From contig JAJYTD010000010.1 of assembly GCA_021793235.1 (NCBI GenBank), positions 1-64,000 on the forward strand: DNA of 64,000 bases. The letters run 5' to 3'. The position numbers and the translations under genes were made by a program. The stretch is from Actinomycetes bacterium. Lineage in GTDB: Bacteria; Actinomycetota; Actinomycetes; Streptosporangiales; Streptosporangiaceae. Below the pieces are notes generated by a model. That model saw only the letters and a program-made list of their open reading frames with translations. It ran no database searches and was not told the origin of the DNA. This document shows, in pieces, positions 25,236 to 34,593 of this stretch (positions are counted from its first letter, which is position 1; every line of letters begins with the position of its first letter).

Positions 25236-26861
25236 GTGGATCGCTGCGCGCTGTTCGTAGACGCCGGCTACCTCCTTGCCGACGGTGCGATGGCTGTACA
25301 CGGGACGCGCAACCGCGATTCCGTGTCATGGGATTACGCGGGACTCGTGCAGCTTCTCAATGAGGTGGCGCGGGACCGTACGGGGCTCTCGCTGCTGCGG
25401 TGCTACTGGTATGAGGCGACGGCCGACGGCCGCCGCACCCAGGAGCAGGACGGTATAGCTGATATCCCCGGCATCAAGTTCCGAGCCGCGCGTATTCGTC
25501 CGGGCAGGCGGGAGGGCGTCGAAAGCTACGTCCAACGGGACCTGACCACGCTCGCTCGTACGGGGGTACTGTGCGAAGCGGTCCTGGTCAGCGGGGACGA
25601 AGACATGGCGCAGGTCGTGTCGGACGTTCAGGACCTCGGGGTCCGGGTGACCGTTGTGCACATCTCGGTGGAGGGGAACTGGACCATCTCGCGGGCGCTT
25701 CGCCGCGAATGCGACGACCTCATCGAGATCGGTGCGGGGCATCTGCGCCCGTATGTGAATCTGCTGTCGGGCGCCAATGACGAGGCGGCGGAGACCACCA
25801 CTCCGCTCAGCAACGGACGGGCCCATTCCGGGGCGGACATGCCGCGCCGGCCGGTGGCAGCGGCGCATCCCGCGTCGGCCCGGGTGGAACCGGCCGGTGC
25901 GCCGGCCGGCGGACTCGAAACAGTGTTCGCGAACACTGGGGCGCAGCCGGCCATGACCGGCAGCGCGATGGAACAGCTCCGGGCGATGCAGCAGAGTATC
26001 GCTCAACAGCGAGCCGGCGATCACCTCGCCCCTCAGGGATCCGGTGGGGTGGAGACGCCGCGTTCGGCCAATCCCGGCCCCATCGACGCCAACGGCTTCC
26101 CCTCCGGTGGCCATCCGCCTCCCCAGCCCTCGAACACCGGGGCCCATACCAGCATGGCGGCCAACCCCCCTACAGGGGCGAACCCCGGGTTCGCCGCTCC
26201 GAACACGGGAGCACATCCGAGTATGCGCGGGCTGCAGGGCGGTTATGGCGCTCCGCCGCCACAGGGCAGACCAGCCCCGCCGCCGCAGCAGACGGGCGCA
26301 CACCACAACCCGATGATGGGCGGCGGCCAGTACGAGCAGCCCGAAGCGCTTCCCGTACGGAACGCTCCACCGCCGACACCGGATCCACGGTACGGGCCGA
26401 ATACGGGGGAGAACCCCGGGTTTGGAGGTAACACCGGACCAAACCCTACTTTTGGGGCCAGCAGAGAAGCTGATTCCGGCTTCTTTGGCGCGAACGGAAC
26501 CGAAGCGGGCTCCGGATCCGCCACTGGCCCCGACTCCGGCCACCGGGCCCAGCACGGGCCCTACATCAACCCGGCACCGAGTGTGAGTCTCCACCCGCCA
26601 GGGTCGTCACGGGCGCGCACCATCGACGATGCCGTGAATGTCGCGCGCCAGGAGGGGAATGACTTCGCCGAGTCGATCGCGCGAGACGCACCGACACTAT
26701 GGCTGGAAGCCGTGCTGGTGCGTCGACCGCGTATGCCGTCCGATCTGGAGGCACGGCTGCTCCAGGGATCGGCGCTGCCGATCGACTTCCTGCTGCATGA
26801 GGACGTCCGTGAGGCGTTGCGGCAGGGCTTCTGGGGAGCGCTGGAACGCGCACGAGGCTGA
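25236..26861 (+). CDS. NYN/PIN-like nuclease domain protein with disordered middle
   Basis: 541 aa. The N-terminal NYN domain (1-170) starts VDRCALFVDAGYLLADGA, with the first metal Asp in FVDAG; VLVSGDEDMAQVV (about 115-127) supplies more acids, as in PIN-like RNases. Residues about 195-450 are Pro/Gly/Asn-rich with repeated NTGAHPSM-type units (GANPGF, NTGAHTSMA), probably disordered. The C-terminal 80 residues (RTIDDAVNVARQEGNDFAESI, then LHEDVREALRQGFW) form a small helical domain. GTG 25236 fits the family start; 25191 is possible. It is followed by a TPR-like gene. Confidence 0.75.
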   Translation: MDRCALFVDAGYLLADGAMAVHGTRNRDSVSWDYAGLVQLLNEVARDRTGLSLLRCYWYEATADGRRTQEQDGIADIPGIKFRAARIRPGRREGVESYVQRDLTTLARTGVLCEAVLVSGDEDMAQVVSDVQDLGVRVTVVHISVEGNWTISRALRRECDDLIEIGAGHLRPYVNLLSGANDEAAETTTPLSNGRAHSGADMPRRPVAAAHPASARVEPAGAPAGGLETVFANTGAQPAMTGSAMEQLRAMQQSIAQQRAGDHLAPQGSGGVETPRSANPGPIDANGFPSGGHPPPQPSNTGAHTSMAANPPTGANPGFAAPNTGAHPSMRGLQGGYGAPPPQGRPAPPPQQTGAHHNPMMGGGQYEQPEALPVRNAPPPTPDPRYGPNTGENPGFGGNTGPNPTFGASREADSGFFGANGTEAGSGSATGPDSGHRAQHGPYINPAPSVSLHPPGSSRARTIDDAVNVARQEGNDFAESIARDAPTLWLEAVLVRRPRMPSDLEARLLQGSALPIDFLLHEDVREALRQGFWGALERARG

Positions 26862-26905
26862 TGTGCGCAAGCGCTGCGGAGCGATGAGGATCTAGGAGGG
26901 CGGCA

Positions 26906-27460
26906 GTGACCCGTGTGACGACGGCCGATCTGGATCGGTTGGAGTTCCGTGCCGTGCAGTCCGGCGATCACGTCGACGTCGCACGCGAACTCCTCGGTCT
27001 GGCCAACCGCGTCGATGCCGACAGCGAGATCTCACGTGCCGAGCTCTTCGTCCGTGCGGGAGAGCAGTGGGAGATGGCCCAGGAGTTCGAGCACGCCTCG
27101 GCCGCATATCAGCGTGCGATCGATGACGGCGGTGTGACCATCATCAGTGCCCGCGCGCTCCAGGCCGGCGCGCTCTTCGAACTCGACCTCATCGACGCGG
27201 CCTACGCGCAACTGGAATGGTTGCGCGCTGAAGGACCACGCAACCTGCCCACCTACATCCACATCGCCGAGACACTGCAGGCGCACGGCGATCTCACGGG
27301 CGCCCACACGTGGGCCACGCTCGGTGTCGAGCGGTTCCGGCACCAGGATGTGTCCCCCTACGTCCACGACCTGCTCATGGAACTACTGCGGACACGCTTC
27401 CGGATCCGGATGGATCTGGGGCTGGAGGAAGACACGCTCGACCGGCTGCTCGACGGCTGA
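26906..27460 (+). CDS. TPR-like helical repeat protein, 184 aa
   Basis: It is made of helical hairpins: FVRAGEQWEMAQEFEHASAA (about 50-70), RALQAGALFELDLIDAAYAQ and THIAE-type segments up to about 140, like tetratricopeptide repeats, so it probably binds a partner protein. GTG 26906 has AGGAGGG ten bases upstream. It lies 44 bp after the NYN gene and may scaffold it. No enzyme motif was seen. Confidence 0.6.
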   Translation: MTRVTTADLDRLEFRAVQSGDHVDVARELLGLANRVDADSEISRAELFVRAGEQWEMAQEFEHASAAYQRAIDDGGVTIISARALQAGALFELDLIDAAYAQLEWLRAEGPRNLPTYIHIAETLQAHGDLTGAHTWATLGVERFRHQDVSPYVHDLLMELLRTRFRIRMDLGLEEDTLDRLLDG

Positions 27461-27662
27461 GAGCGGATTTACGCGGTGGGCCCGGAGGCGGGAAGCGGTG
27501 TGACCGCGGTGAGGGTGTCAGCCTCGTAGCGCTGTCGGGTTCCTTGGTCGCTTCGGGGGGGCATCCTGGTAGAAGGTTCACGACCGATGAGATCCCCTGG
27601 CCCTACGGACACGTCGGATCTGCCATCCGGTATTCAGTGGGACACACGCTCATCTTGCGGTG

Positions 27663-27692
27663 TTCGAGCGTGGTGGGCACCAGATGTAGTAT
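27663..27692 (+). promoter_or_regulatory. Candidate nrdAB promoter
   Basis: TTCGAG (27663-27668), 18 nt, TAGTAT (27687-27692). The predicted start, near 27699, falls exactly where the riboswitch begins. Match to the vegetative consensus is moderate. Confidence 0.35.
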
Positions 27693-27699
27693 CACTCCC

Positions 27700-27812
27700 G
27701 CTGGTGGTTCACCGGGGCACTCCCGGTGGAGCAACAGGGAAACCCGGTGCGAATCCGGGACTGCCCCGCAGCGGTGAGCGGTCATCCGCAAGTCCGAGTA
27801 CCTGCCACCGGC
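27700..27812 (+). ncRNA. Cobalamin (B12) riboswitch controlling nrdAB
   Basis: The conserved core is present: ACAGGGAAACCCGGTGCGAA (27734 on), the P-stem CCCGG/CCGGG, CTGCCCCGCAGCGGTGAG and the closing B12-box-like AGTCCGAGTACCTGCC (27791-27806). P1 can be drawn as GGTGG (27703-27707) with CCACC (27805-27809). Downstream GTGCACGC/GCGTGCAC (from about 27813) forms an 8-bp stem that may be part of the expression platform. In Streptomyces a B12 riboswitch represses class I nrdABS when cobalamin allows class II NrdJ to work; the same logic is inferred here. Confidence 0.9.
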
Positions 27813-27965
27813 GTGCACGCTGCGCGTGCACTGCAACGGGGCCTCGAGGGTGGGCCGCCGCGCAAGAATGGGGACCATCCCGCCATGGCATGAACGGCGG
27901 CCTCCGTCGTGCGCGTCCATCCCGGCGCCCCGACCGGCTGTCGTCTACCTGGTTGGAGCCCCCAT

Positions 27966-30494
27966 ATGACCCTCGACACCGATGTCGCCCCTGCGGAGCC
28001 GGTGTCCGCCCCGCCCGCCGCAGACCCCATGGAGCGGGTCGCCGCGGTGGTGAACGAGGCGTGCTCCGGGCTCGCGGGCGTATCGGCCGAAGCGGTCCTC
28101 GCCGAGGCCCGGCGCGGCCTCTACCCGGGAATCCGCCCGGAGGAGCTTGAACTGGCGCTGATCATGGCGGCGCGCACGTTCGTCGAGGCCGACCCCGACT
28201 ACTCGCACGCCGCGGCCCGGCTGCTGCTCGACAAGCTGCGCCGGGAGGCGCTGACCTTCCTCGCCGGGCGCCCCGACGAGGCCACGCAGGCCACGATGGC
28301 CGGGCGCTACGCCGACTACCTCGCGGACTATGTGGCGCGCGGCGTGGAACTGGAGCAGCTCGATCCCGAGCTCGCCCGGTTCGATCTCGGCCGCCTCGGC
28401 GCGGCCCTGCGCCCCGAGCGCGATCTGGACTTCACCTTCCTCGGCCTGCAGACCCTCTACGACCGGTACTTCCTGCACAGCGGCGGGACCCGGTACGAGT
28501 TGCCGCAGGCGTTCTTCATGCGCGTCGCCATGGGACTCGCGCTGCGTGAGGACGACCGCGAAGCGCGCGCCATCGAGTTCTACGAACTGCTGTCCTCGTT
28601 CGACTTCATGTGCTCGACGCCCACCCTGTTCAACTCCGGCACGCTGCGCGCTCAGCTCTCCTCTTGCTTCCTCACCACCGTCGGCGACGACCTGCAGTCG
28701 ATCTTCCACGGCATCAGCAACAACGCTCTGCTGTCCAAGTACTCCGGAGGGCTCGGCAACGACTGGACGCCGGTCCGCGGCATCGGCGCGCACATCAAGG
28801 GCACCAACGGCCAGAGTCAGGGCGTCATCCCCTTCCTCAAGATCGCCAACGACACCGCGGTGGCGGTGAACCAGGGCGGGCGCCGCAAGGGCGCCGTGTG
28901 CGCGTACTTGGAGACGTGGCACATCGATATCGAGGAATTCCTCGACCTGCGCAAGAACACCGGCGATGAGCGGCGACGGACCCACGATATGAACACCGCC
29001 AACTGGGTGCCGGACCTGTTCCTGCAGCGGGTCGAGGCCGATGGCGAGTGGACGCTGTTCTCCCCCGACGAGGTGCCCGACCTGCACGATCTCTACGGCG
29101 CGCAGTTCGCGGCCGCCTACACCGCCTACGAGCGCGCAGCCGACGCCGGCGAGATCCGGGTCTGGCGGCGGGTGCGCGCCGTCGACCTGTGGCGGCGCAT
29201 GCTTACCATGCTGTTCGAGACCGGGCACCCGTGGATCACCTTCAAGGACCCGAGCAACCTGCGCTCGCCGCAGCAGCACACCGGGGTGGTGCACTCCTCC
29301 AACCTGTGCACTGAGATCACCTTGAACACCAGCGCCGACGAGGTCGCCGTCTGCAACCTCGGCTCGGTCAACCTGGCCCGGCACGTGACACGGGAGGGGC
29401 TCGACACCGAACGGCTGCGCCGCACCGTACGCACAGCGGTGCGCATGCTCGACAACGTCATCGACGTGAACTTCTACACGGTCCCCGAGGCCGAGCGGGC
29501 GAACATGCGACACCGGCCTGTCGGGCTGGGGCTGATGGGCTTCCAGGACGCGCTGTTCTGCCTGCGGCTGCCCGTGGCATCACAGAGGGCGGTGGAGTTC
29601 GCCGACGAGAGCATGGAGCTGATCTCCTACTACGCGATCGCGGCGTCGTCGGAGCTGGCGGCCGAGCGCGGCACCTACGAGAGCTTCGAAGGGTCGCTGT
29701 GGAGCCGGGGCGTGCTGCCCATCGACTCCCTGAGGCTGCTGGCCGAGGCCCGCGGGGGCGACCTCGACGTCGACACCGGGCAGCGGCTGGACTGGGACGG
29801 GCTGCGGGAGCGCGTGCGCACCGTCGGGATGCGCAACTCCAATGTCATGGCGATCGCCCCGACCGCCACCATCGCCAACATCACCGGTGTGAGCCAATCG
29901 ATCGAGCCGATCTATCGCAACCTGTACGTGAAGTCGAACATGTCGGGCGACTTCACCGTGGTCAACCCCTACCTGGTCCGCGACCTCAAGGACCGCGGCC
30001 TGTGGGACGACGACATGGTCTCGGAGCTGAAGCTGCACGACGGCAGCCTGGGCGCCATCGATCGGGTGCCGGCCGACCTGCGCGGACTGTACGCGACCGC
30101 GTTCGAGATCGACCCGGCCTGGCTGGTCGATGCCGCGTCGCGGCGGCAGAAGTGGATCGACCAGGCGCAGTCGCTGAACCTGTACATGGCGGCGCCGAGC
30201 GGACGCAAGCTCGACGAGCTCTACCGCCGCGCCTGGCGCACGGGCCTGAAGACCACCTACTACCTGCGGTCGCAGAGCGCCACCCACGTGGAGAAGAGCA
30301 CCCTCAAGGGCACTGACGGCCGGCTCAACGCAGTTGCGGCCACCCCGGAGACCCCGGTCCCGGCTCCGTCGCCGGCGGCATCGCCGTCTGTGCCCCCCGC
30401 GGTATCGCCGGACACGCCCACAGCACCGGTGATCGACCCGGACGCCGGCTCCCTCTGCTCCGTCGACGACCCCGACTGCGAGGCGTGCCAGTAG
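27966..30494 (+). CDS. nrdA: Ribonucleoside-diphosphate reductase, alpha subunit
   Basis: 842 aa. The catalytic subunit reduces NDPs to dNDPs. Active-site residues: Cys234 (QLSSCFL) and Cys463 (VCNLGSVNL) as the redox pair, the thiyl Cys448 with Asn446 and Glu450 in NLCTE, and paired Tyr in KTTYYLRSQ for radical transfer. The C-terminal tail has a Pro/Ser/Thr linker then [12 protein letters not shown] (CxxC) for re-reduction. The N-terminus (about 20-95, [12 protein letters not shown]) looks like the second half of an ATP-cone only, so allosteric control by ATP/dATP may be lost or changed. ATG 27966 has GGAG 8 bases upstream. The gene is under the B12 riboswitch and joined to nrdB. Confidence 0.92.
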   Translation: MTLDTDVAPAEPVSAPPAADPMERVAAVVNEACSGLAGVSAEAVLAEARRGLYPGIRPEELELALIMAARTFVEADPDYSHAAARLLLDKLRREALTFLAGRPDEATQATMAGRYADYLADYVARGVELEQLDPELARFDLGRLGAALRPERDLDFTFLGLQTLYDRYFLHSGGTRYELPQAFFMRVAMGLALREDDREARAIEFYELLSSFDFMCSTPTLFNSGTLRAQLSSCFLTTVGDDLQSIFHGISNNALLSKYSGGLGNDWTPVRGIGAHIKGTNGQSQGVIPFLKIANDTAVAVNQGGRRKGAVCAYLETWHIDIEEFLDLRKNTGDERRRTHDMNTANWVPDLFLQRVEADGEWTLFSPDEVPDLHDLYGAQFAAAYTAYERAADAGEIRVWRRVRAVDLWRRMLTMLFETGHPWITFKDPSNLRSPQQHTGVVHSSNLCTEITLNTSADEVAVCNLGSVNLARHVTREGLDTERLRRTVRTAVRMLDNVIDVNFYTVPEAERANMRHRPVGLGLMGFQDALFCLRLPVASQRAVEFADESMELISYYAIAASSELAAERGTYESFEGSLWSRGVLPIDSLRLLAEARGGDLDVDTGQRLDWDGLRERVRTVGMRNSNVMAIAPTATIANITGVSQSIEPIYRNLYVKSNMSGDFTVVNPYLVRDLKDRGLWDDDMVSELKLHDGSLGAIDRVPADLRGLYATAFEIDPAWLVDAASRRQKWIDQAQSLNLYMAAPSGRKLDELYRRAWRTGLKTTYYLRSQSATHVEKSTLKGTDGRLNAVAATPETPVPAPSPAASPSVPPAVSPDTPTAPVIDPDAGSLCSVDDPDCEACQ

Positions 30495-31648
30495 CCGAGC
30501 CCGACACAGCAGCCGACCACTGGGGCGGCACCGGCAGTGCCGCGTGCCGCCCCCGGACCGAGAAAGACCGATTCTTGACCAGCACCACCGGACACGACAC
30601 CACCGGCCTCGGCGAGATCGCGCGCGACGCGGGCCGCGTCAACGTCGGCGACAAGGCGATGATCAACGCCCGTGCCGACGTCAACCAGCTTCTCCCCCTC
30701 AAGTACGAGTGGGCATGGGATAAGTACCTCGCCGGCTGCAACAACCACTGGATGCCAACCGAGGTCGCCATGCAGGCCGACATCGCCCTGTGGAAGTCCC
30801 CCGACGGCCTGACCGAGGACGAGCGCCTCATGCTCAAACGCAACCTCGGCTTCTTCGCCACGGCCGAGTCGCTGGTGGCCAACAACATCGTGCTGGCGGT
30901 CTACCGGCAGCTCACCAACCCCGAATGCCGCCAGTACCTGCTCCGCCAAGCGTTCGAGGAGGCCGTGCACACGCACACCTTCCAGTACATCTGCGAGAGC
31001 CTCGGCTTGGACGAGGGCGAACTGTTCAACATGTACCGCGAGGTCCCCTCCATCACGGAGAAGGACGCGTGGGCGCTGAAGTACACGCGGAACCTGGAGA
31101 ACCCCGACTTCGCCACCGGCACCCCCGAGGCGGACCAGGCGTTCCTGCGCGACCTGGTGGCGTTCTACGTGGTTTTCGAGGGCATGTGGTTCTACACCGG
31201 ATTCGCCCAGATCCTGTCGCTGGGGCGGCGCAACAAGATGGTGGGGATCGCTGAGCAGTACCAGTACATCCTGCGCGATGAGTCGATCCACTTGAACTTC
31301 GGTATCGACGTGATCAACCAGATCAAGATCGAGAACCCGCACCTGTGGACCGAGGCGTTCCAGGCCGAGGTGGCCGCCATGCTCACCGAGGCGTGCGCTC
31401 TGGAGGTCGCCTACGGCCGCGAGACCATGCCCCGCGGGGTGCTCGGGCTCAATGCCGAGCTGTGCGAGCAGTACATGCACTTCATCACCGACCGCCGTGC
31501 CGAGCAGATCGGTCTCGCTCCGATCTTCGGTGAGACGGAGAACCCGTTCCCGTGGATGTCGGAGATGATGGATCTGAAGAAGGAGAAGAACTTCTTCGAG
31601 ACCCGCGTTATCGAATACCAGTCCGGCGGCGGTCTGGACTGGGACTGA
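30485..31648 (+). CDS. nrdB: Ribonucleotide reductase beta subunit, class Ic-like (Phe in place of radical Tyr)
   Basis: 387 aa from GTG 30485, which overlaps nrdA; a TTG at 30575 (357 aa) is also plausible. Ligands of the dimetal site: Glu128 (FFATAESLV), Glu159 and His162 ([11 protein letters not shown]), Glu232 (VFEGMWFY), Glu266 and His269 (RDESIHL). The residue four after His162, Tyr122 in E. coli NrdB, is Phe166, and the first ligand is Glu rather than Asp. Both changes match Chlamydia-type class Ic subunits, which use Mn(IV)/Fe(III) instead of a tyrosyl radical. Residue numbers fall by 30 with the TTG start. The metal is inferred. Confidence 0.92.
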   Translation: MPVAEPDTAADHWGGTGSAACRPRTEKDRFLTSTTGHDTTGLGEIARDAGRVNVGDKAMINARADVNQLLPLKYEWAWDKYLAGCNNHWMPTEVAMQADIALWKSPDGLTEDERLMLKRNLGFFATAESLVANNIVLAVYRQLTNPECRQYLLRQAFEEAVHTHTFQYICESLGLDEGELFNMYREVPSITEKDAWALKYTRNLENPDFATGTPEADQAFLRDLVAFYVVFEGMWFYTGFAQILSLGRRNKMVGIAEQYQYILRDESIHLNFGIDVINQIKIENPHLWTEAFQAEVAAMLTEACALEVAYGRETMPRGVLGLNAELCEQYMHFITDRRAEQIGLAPIFGETENPFPWMSEMMDLKKEKNFFETRVIEYQSGGGLDWD

Positions 31649-31798
31649 CCCTGCCGTTTCCAGCACCCGGCAGCGGCTGGGCACCGGCGGCCTCGCCTGT
31701 GGCGGCTCCGGCGATCACGCCATCGAGCACCAGAGCGAGGCCGGCGGTGCGGTTCGGCGGGTGGTGGAGCGGGGTGCGTAGTCCCGTACTCCGTTGTC

Positions 31799-31833
31799 CG
31801 GGCACCGGTGAGGCACCGGTGCCCGTTTCTTTT
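31799..31833 (+). terminator. Terminator of nrdAB
   Basis: A perfect 12-bp stem CGGGCACCGGTG / CACCGGTGCCCG with loop AGG, followed by TTTCTTTT. It lies about 150 bp past the nrdB stop; one of the clearest intrinsic terminators here. Confidence 0.9.
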
Positions 31834-31875
31834 CGGTCCGGTAATCGCAGCCGACCTGCTGCTTTCGCACGTCAA

Positions 31876-31914
31876 CCCTTTGGCCGGACACGTTCGGGCG
31901 TGTCGGCCAAGGGG
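31876..31914 (+). terminator. Second hairpin downstream of nrdAB
   Basis: CCCTTTGGCCGGACACG pairs with CGTGTCGGCCAAGGGG with one bulged G and a TTCGGG loop. No T-run. It may back up the first terminator. Confidence 0.5.
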
Positions 31915-32308
31915 TGTGCTGGATGTCGCGACTGTGAATTTTTTATGTCTTTTGTGCGGAGGATGCGCTGCTGAGCTTGCTTTCCCAACGGGACGCTCAT
32001 AACATCAAACAAAACCATACAGATGGCCTAATAAAGCAACATTCAGTCAAAGAGTAGGGCAGTGCTGATCATCTGCGCATCCACAGCGGGGAAGCCATAG
32101 ATCTGCGGTTCTGCTCCGGGCGATCGACAAGTACCACCCCTCTCCTGCCGCAGCGGTGATCCCTCTCCCATCGCTTGTTCGGCAGGGGAAGGGTTCGAAG
32201 CCTTACGTACACCGATTCAATCTCGAAAAGTAGCGTTTATTTTACGTTCCGCAATAAAGGTCCAAGTGCGGCGGAGCCCGCCGTCCCCCCCAGAGACCGA
32301 GATGCGAG

Positions 32309-32854
32309 ATGAAAAGCTCGACACATGCCATGAACAGTGGCAAAGCATTCGCGGTAGGAATGCTCGCGGCCGCCCTCGCCACCGGGTGCGCGGCCCTGCC
32401 GGACCGCGATCCCGGCCCCGTACTCCCCTCCGGCGTATCCGCTTCCGTACCCGCTCCGCCCGTGAGCGATGAGGACGCCGCGCTCGCCGCGTACCAGGAC
32501 ATGTGGGCGACGGTGGTCGATGCCTCGCACGCGGGAGGCGGCGAACCCGCGAATCTGGATCGCTACGCCACGGGAAAAGCTCTCGCGCAGTTGTCAGCCG
32601 CCCTGGAGGAGACGGATGCCGAGGGAGTCGAGGTCTCGGGTGAGCCGGAACTGGATCCGGAAATCCTTGGAGCTTCCCCGTCCCCATTGGCCGAGACCGT
32701 GGAAATCCGCGACTGCGTCAACGACTCCGCATGGAACCTCGGCATGACCGCGGCCAAACAAGGCGAACCGCGCCGCGTCGACGCGACTGTCACCCACGAC
32801 GGCCTCGTCTGGCGTGTCTCCGACTTACGGATCTGGGAGCCGGGAACATGCTGA
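32309..32854 (+). CDS. Lipoprotein at the 5' end of the Tad locus
   Basis: 181 aa. A lipoprotein signal ends at LATGC (Cys about 27). The mature part has a Pro/Ser linker, a helical middle (DEDAALAAYQDMWATVVDAS) and a C-terminal beta part (VDATVTHDGLVWRVSDLRIWE) like small SnoaL/NTF2-type stalks. ATG 32330 is an alternative start. It overlaps the following gene, so it is likely the first gene of the operon; a role in anchoring or assembly is a guess. Confidence 0.65.
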   Translation: MKSSTHAMNSGKAFAVGMLAAALATGCAALPDRDPGPVLPSGVSASVPAPPVSDEDAALAAYQDMWATVVDASHAGGGEPANLDRYATGKALAQLSAALEETDAEGVEVSGEPELDPEILGASPSPLAETVEIRDCVNDSAWNLGMTAAKQGEPRRVDATVTHDGLVWRVSDLRIWEPGTC

Positions 32855-33759
32855 GCCGGATATGGCCGACGGCGCTGCTGATCACGGTCATCGCCGTGTC
32901 GGCGGCACCGACCGCATACGCCGAACCCTCGCGCTGGCTCGACAAGCTTGAGTGCGGTACCAGCGAGCGCGGTAAGGGGTGTGAAATCAGCCTCCGCTTC
33001 GAAGAGAAGGGCAAAGGCGGACAGGACCAGGGTGAAGTCGGCGATCAGGAAGCACCGCCGCCTACCGAGGAGGAGGTTGCGGCGGTCGAGGCGCCGCCGG
33101 AGGAGGAGCCCGCCCCCGATCCGGTCGACATCGAGGTGCAGCGGCCCGAGGACCAGCCTCCTCCGGGCGGCGTGGTCGTCGAGGTCGTCACCGTGACCGT
33201 CGTGGTCGTAGAGGAGGTGCCCCCGCCGCTGGAGGAGGAGCCCGCGCCACCGCCGGAGGAGGTCCCGGAATCCTCCGGCACCGCCATCGATTCGGCGGAC
33301 TCCTTTGAGCTTCCGGACCCGAAGATCGGCACGTCGCCGGGAGCAGAGGCGTCGGCGCTGGTCCGGACACCGCTGTGGTTGTGGGTGGAGGAGATGGCCC
33401 CCGAGACCGCCGAAGCGGAGGTCCCGGGCCTGTCGGTCTCGCTCACCGCGACCCCGGCCAGGACCCGCTGGTCCATGGGCGACGGTAACGAGGTGCTCTG
33501 CACCGGACCCGGAACCCCTTTCGACCCGGAGCGGCACGACCCGGCGTCGGAGTCTCCGACGTGCGGATACGTGTATCCCCGGGCGTCTTTGGGGCAACCC
33601 GGCGGGGTCTACACGGTCACAGCCGACGTGGTCTGGGAAGTGACGTGGGAGTCCTCTGATGGGACGACCGGGCAACTGGAGCAGGTGGAGACGACCTCCC
33701 AGATCGAGCTGGCGGTCGAGGAGTCGCAGGGGCTGGTGACAGATGCGGGATCGACGTGA
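32848..33759 (+). CDS. Exported protein with PKD-like domain and Glu/Pro-rich stalk
   Basis: 303 aa. A signal peptide (residues 1-25, ending TAYA) precedes a Lys/Glu segment and a long Pro/Glu/Val stretch (about 60-140: EEEPAPPPEE, VVVEEVPPP). The C-terminal part (about 190-290) has TRWSMGDGNEVLC, then CGYVYPRASLGQPGGVYTV, which looks like a PKD/Ig-type beta-sandwich (W-x-x-GDG and Y-x-V-T). Two Cys could form a disulfide. ATG overlaps the lipoprotein stop region, suggesting co-expression with the Tad genes. Confidence 0.6.
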   Translation: MLSRIWPTALLITVIAVSAAPTAYAEPSRWLDKLECGTSERGKGCEISLRFEEKGKGGQDQGEVGDQEAPPPTEEEVAAVEAPPEEEPAPDPVDIEVQRPEDQPPPGGVVVEVVTVTVVVVEEVPPPLEEEPAPPPEEVPESSGTAIDSADSFELPDPKIGTSPGAEASALVRTPLWLWVEEMAPETAEAEVPGLSVSLTATPARTRWSMGDGNEVLCTGPGTPFDPERHDPASESPTCGYVYPRASLGQPGGVYTVTADVVWEVTWESSDGTTGQLEQVETTSQIELAVEESQGLVTDAGST

Positions 33760-33924
33760 ATCCTCTCCACTCGAAGCGGTGGAGCTCAGCGGGTACTCGG
33801 GCGGAGGACACAGCCGGGCACCGGATACAGGGCGAGGAGAGCACGTGGCTACTCTGCCCGCTCTTTTTCGCGGGAGCCCGGTTCCTCTCCGTCCTGAGAG
33901 TCAGAGCGTCCCCGGAGGTTCAAA

Positions 33925-34593
33925 GTGACAGACAGGAGGGACCGGTCCACGGCGAGCCAGGCACAGGTACGGCTCCTGGGCACAGGCCCGCGCCGATGGC
34001 GCTGGCTGGGTTTCGGGGCGGCGCTGATGGCGGTCGGCGGGCTGATCGCGGCCACGGCAGTGGGCCGGCTCGACGACCGCCAGGGCGTACTGGTCGCCAC
34101 CGGCGATCTTCCTGCAGGGCACGTGGTGGCCGCCGAAGATCTGAAGGTGGCCGATATCGGGGGAGCCGACGGCCTTTCGGTCATCCCCGATGACCGGCTG
34201 GAGGAGACCGTCGGTCAGATACTCAACGTCCCGGTGAGCGAGGGCTCGGTACTGCCCAACACAGCGCTGGGCCCAAAGGCCGCTTATCCAGGGGCGGGTG
34301 AGGCCGTGGTCGGTGCGGCACTCGCCCCAGGTCGTTTCCCGGCATCTGTGCGGCCCGGCGCCCAAGTCTCGGTCGTCATCAGCAGCGACAGCGGTACAGA
34401 TACCGGTGGCGCCCAGGACGGTTCCGGCGGTCAGGCGTTCGGCGCGCGTCTGCAGTCCTTCGAAGAGGCCGAGGACGGCGGGGTGGCACTGGTCGAGCTG
34501 GTGGTCGACGCCGGTGACGCCGCCCAGGTCGCGTCGGCCGCCGCGGCCGAGCGCATCAGCGTAGTGCAGGTGCGGGCGAGGGGAGGCGACTGA
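33925..34593 (+). CDS. SAF-domain protein, CpaB/RcpC-like
   Basis: 222 aa. One TM (about 28-47, WLGFGAALMAVGGLIAATAV) is followed by a SAF-like domain with VLVATGDLPAGHVVAAEDL (about 53-71), as in CpaB/FlgA. The rest (PVSEGSVLPNTALG, FPASVRPGAQVSVVIS) fits. CpaB-type proteins assemble the pilus secretion channel; in Gram-positives they face the wall. GTG 33925 is the start; the stop overlaps the next gene (TGATG). Confidence 0.8.
   Translation: MTDRRDRSTASQAQVRLLGTGPRRWRWLGFGAALMAVGGLIAATAVGRLDDRQGVLVATGDLPAGHVVAAEDLKVADIGGADGLSVIPDDRLEETVGQILNVPVSEGSVLPNTALGPKAAYPGAGEAVVGAALAPGRFPASVRPGAQVSVVISSDSGTDTGGAQDGSGGQAFGARLQSFEEAEDGGVALVELVVDAGDAAQVASAAAAERISVVQVRARGGD

Larger units (their letters stand above)
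31649..32308. other. Intergenic, nrdAB to Tad locus; contains two hairpins and an AT-rich stretch
   Basis: 660 bp with the nrdAB terminator (31799-31833), a second hairpin (31876-31914) and, from about 31930 to 32260, DNA much richer in A/T than the rest of the window. The right part should hold the Tad-operon promoter. No gene or repeat was recognised. Confidence 0.5.
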
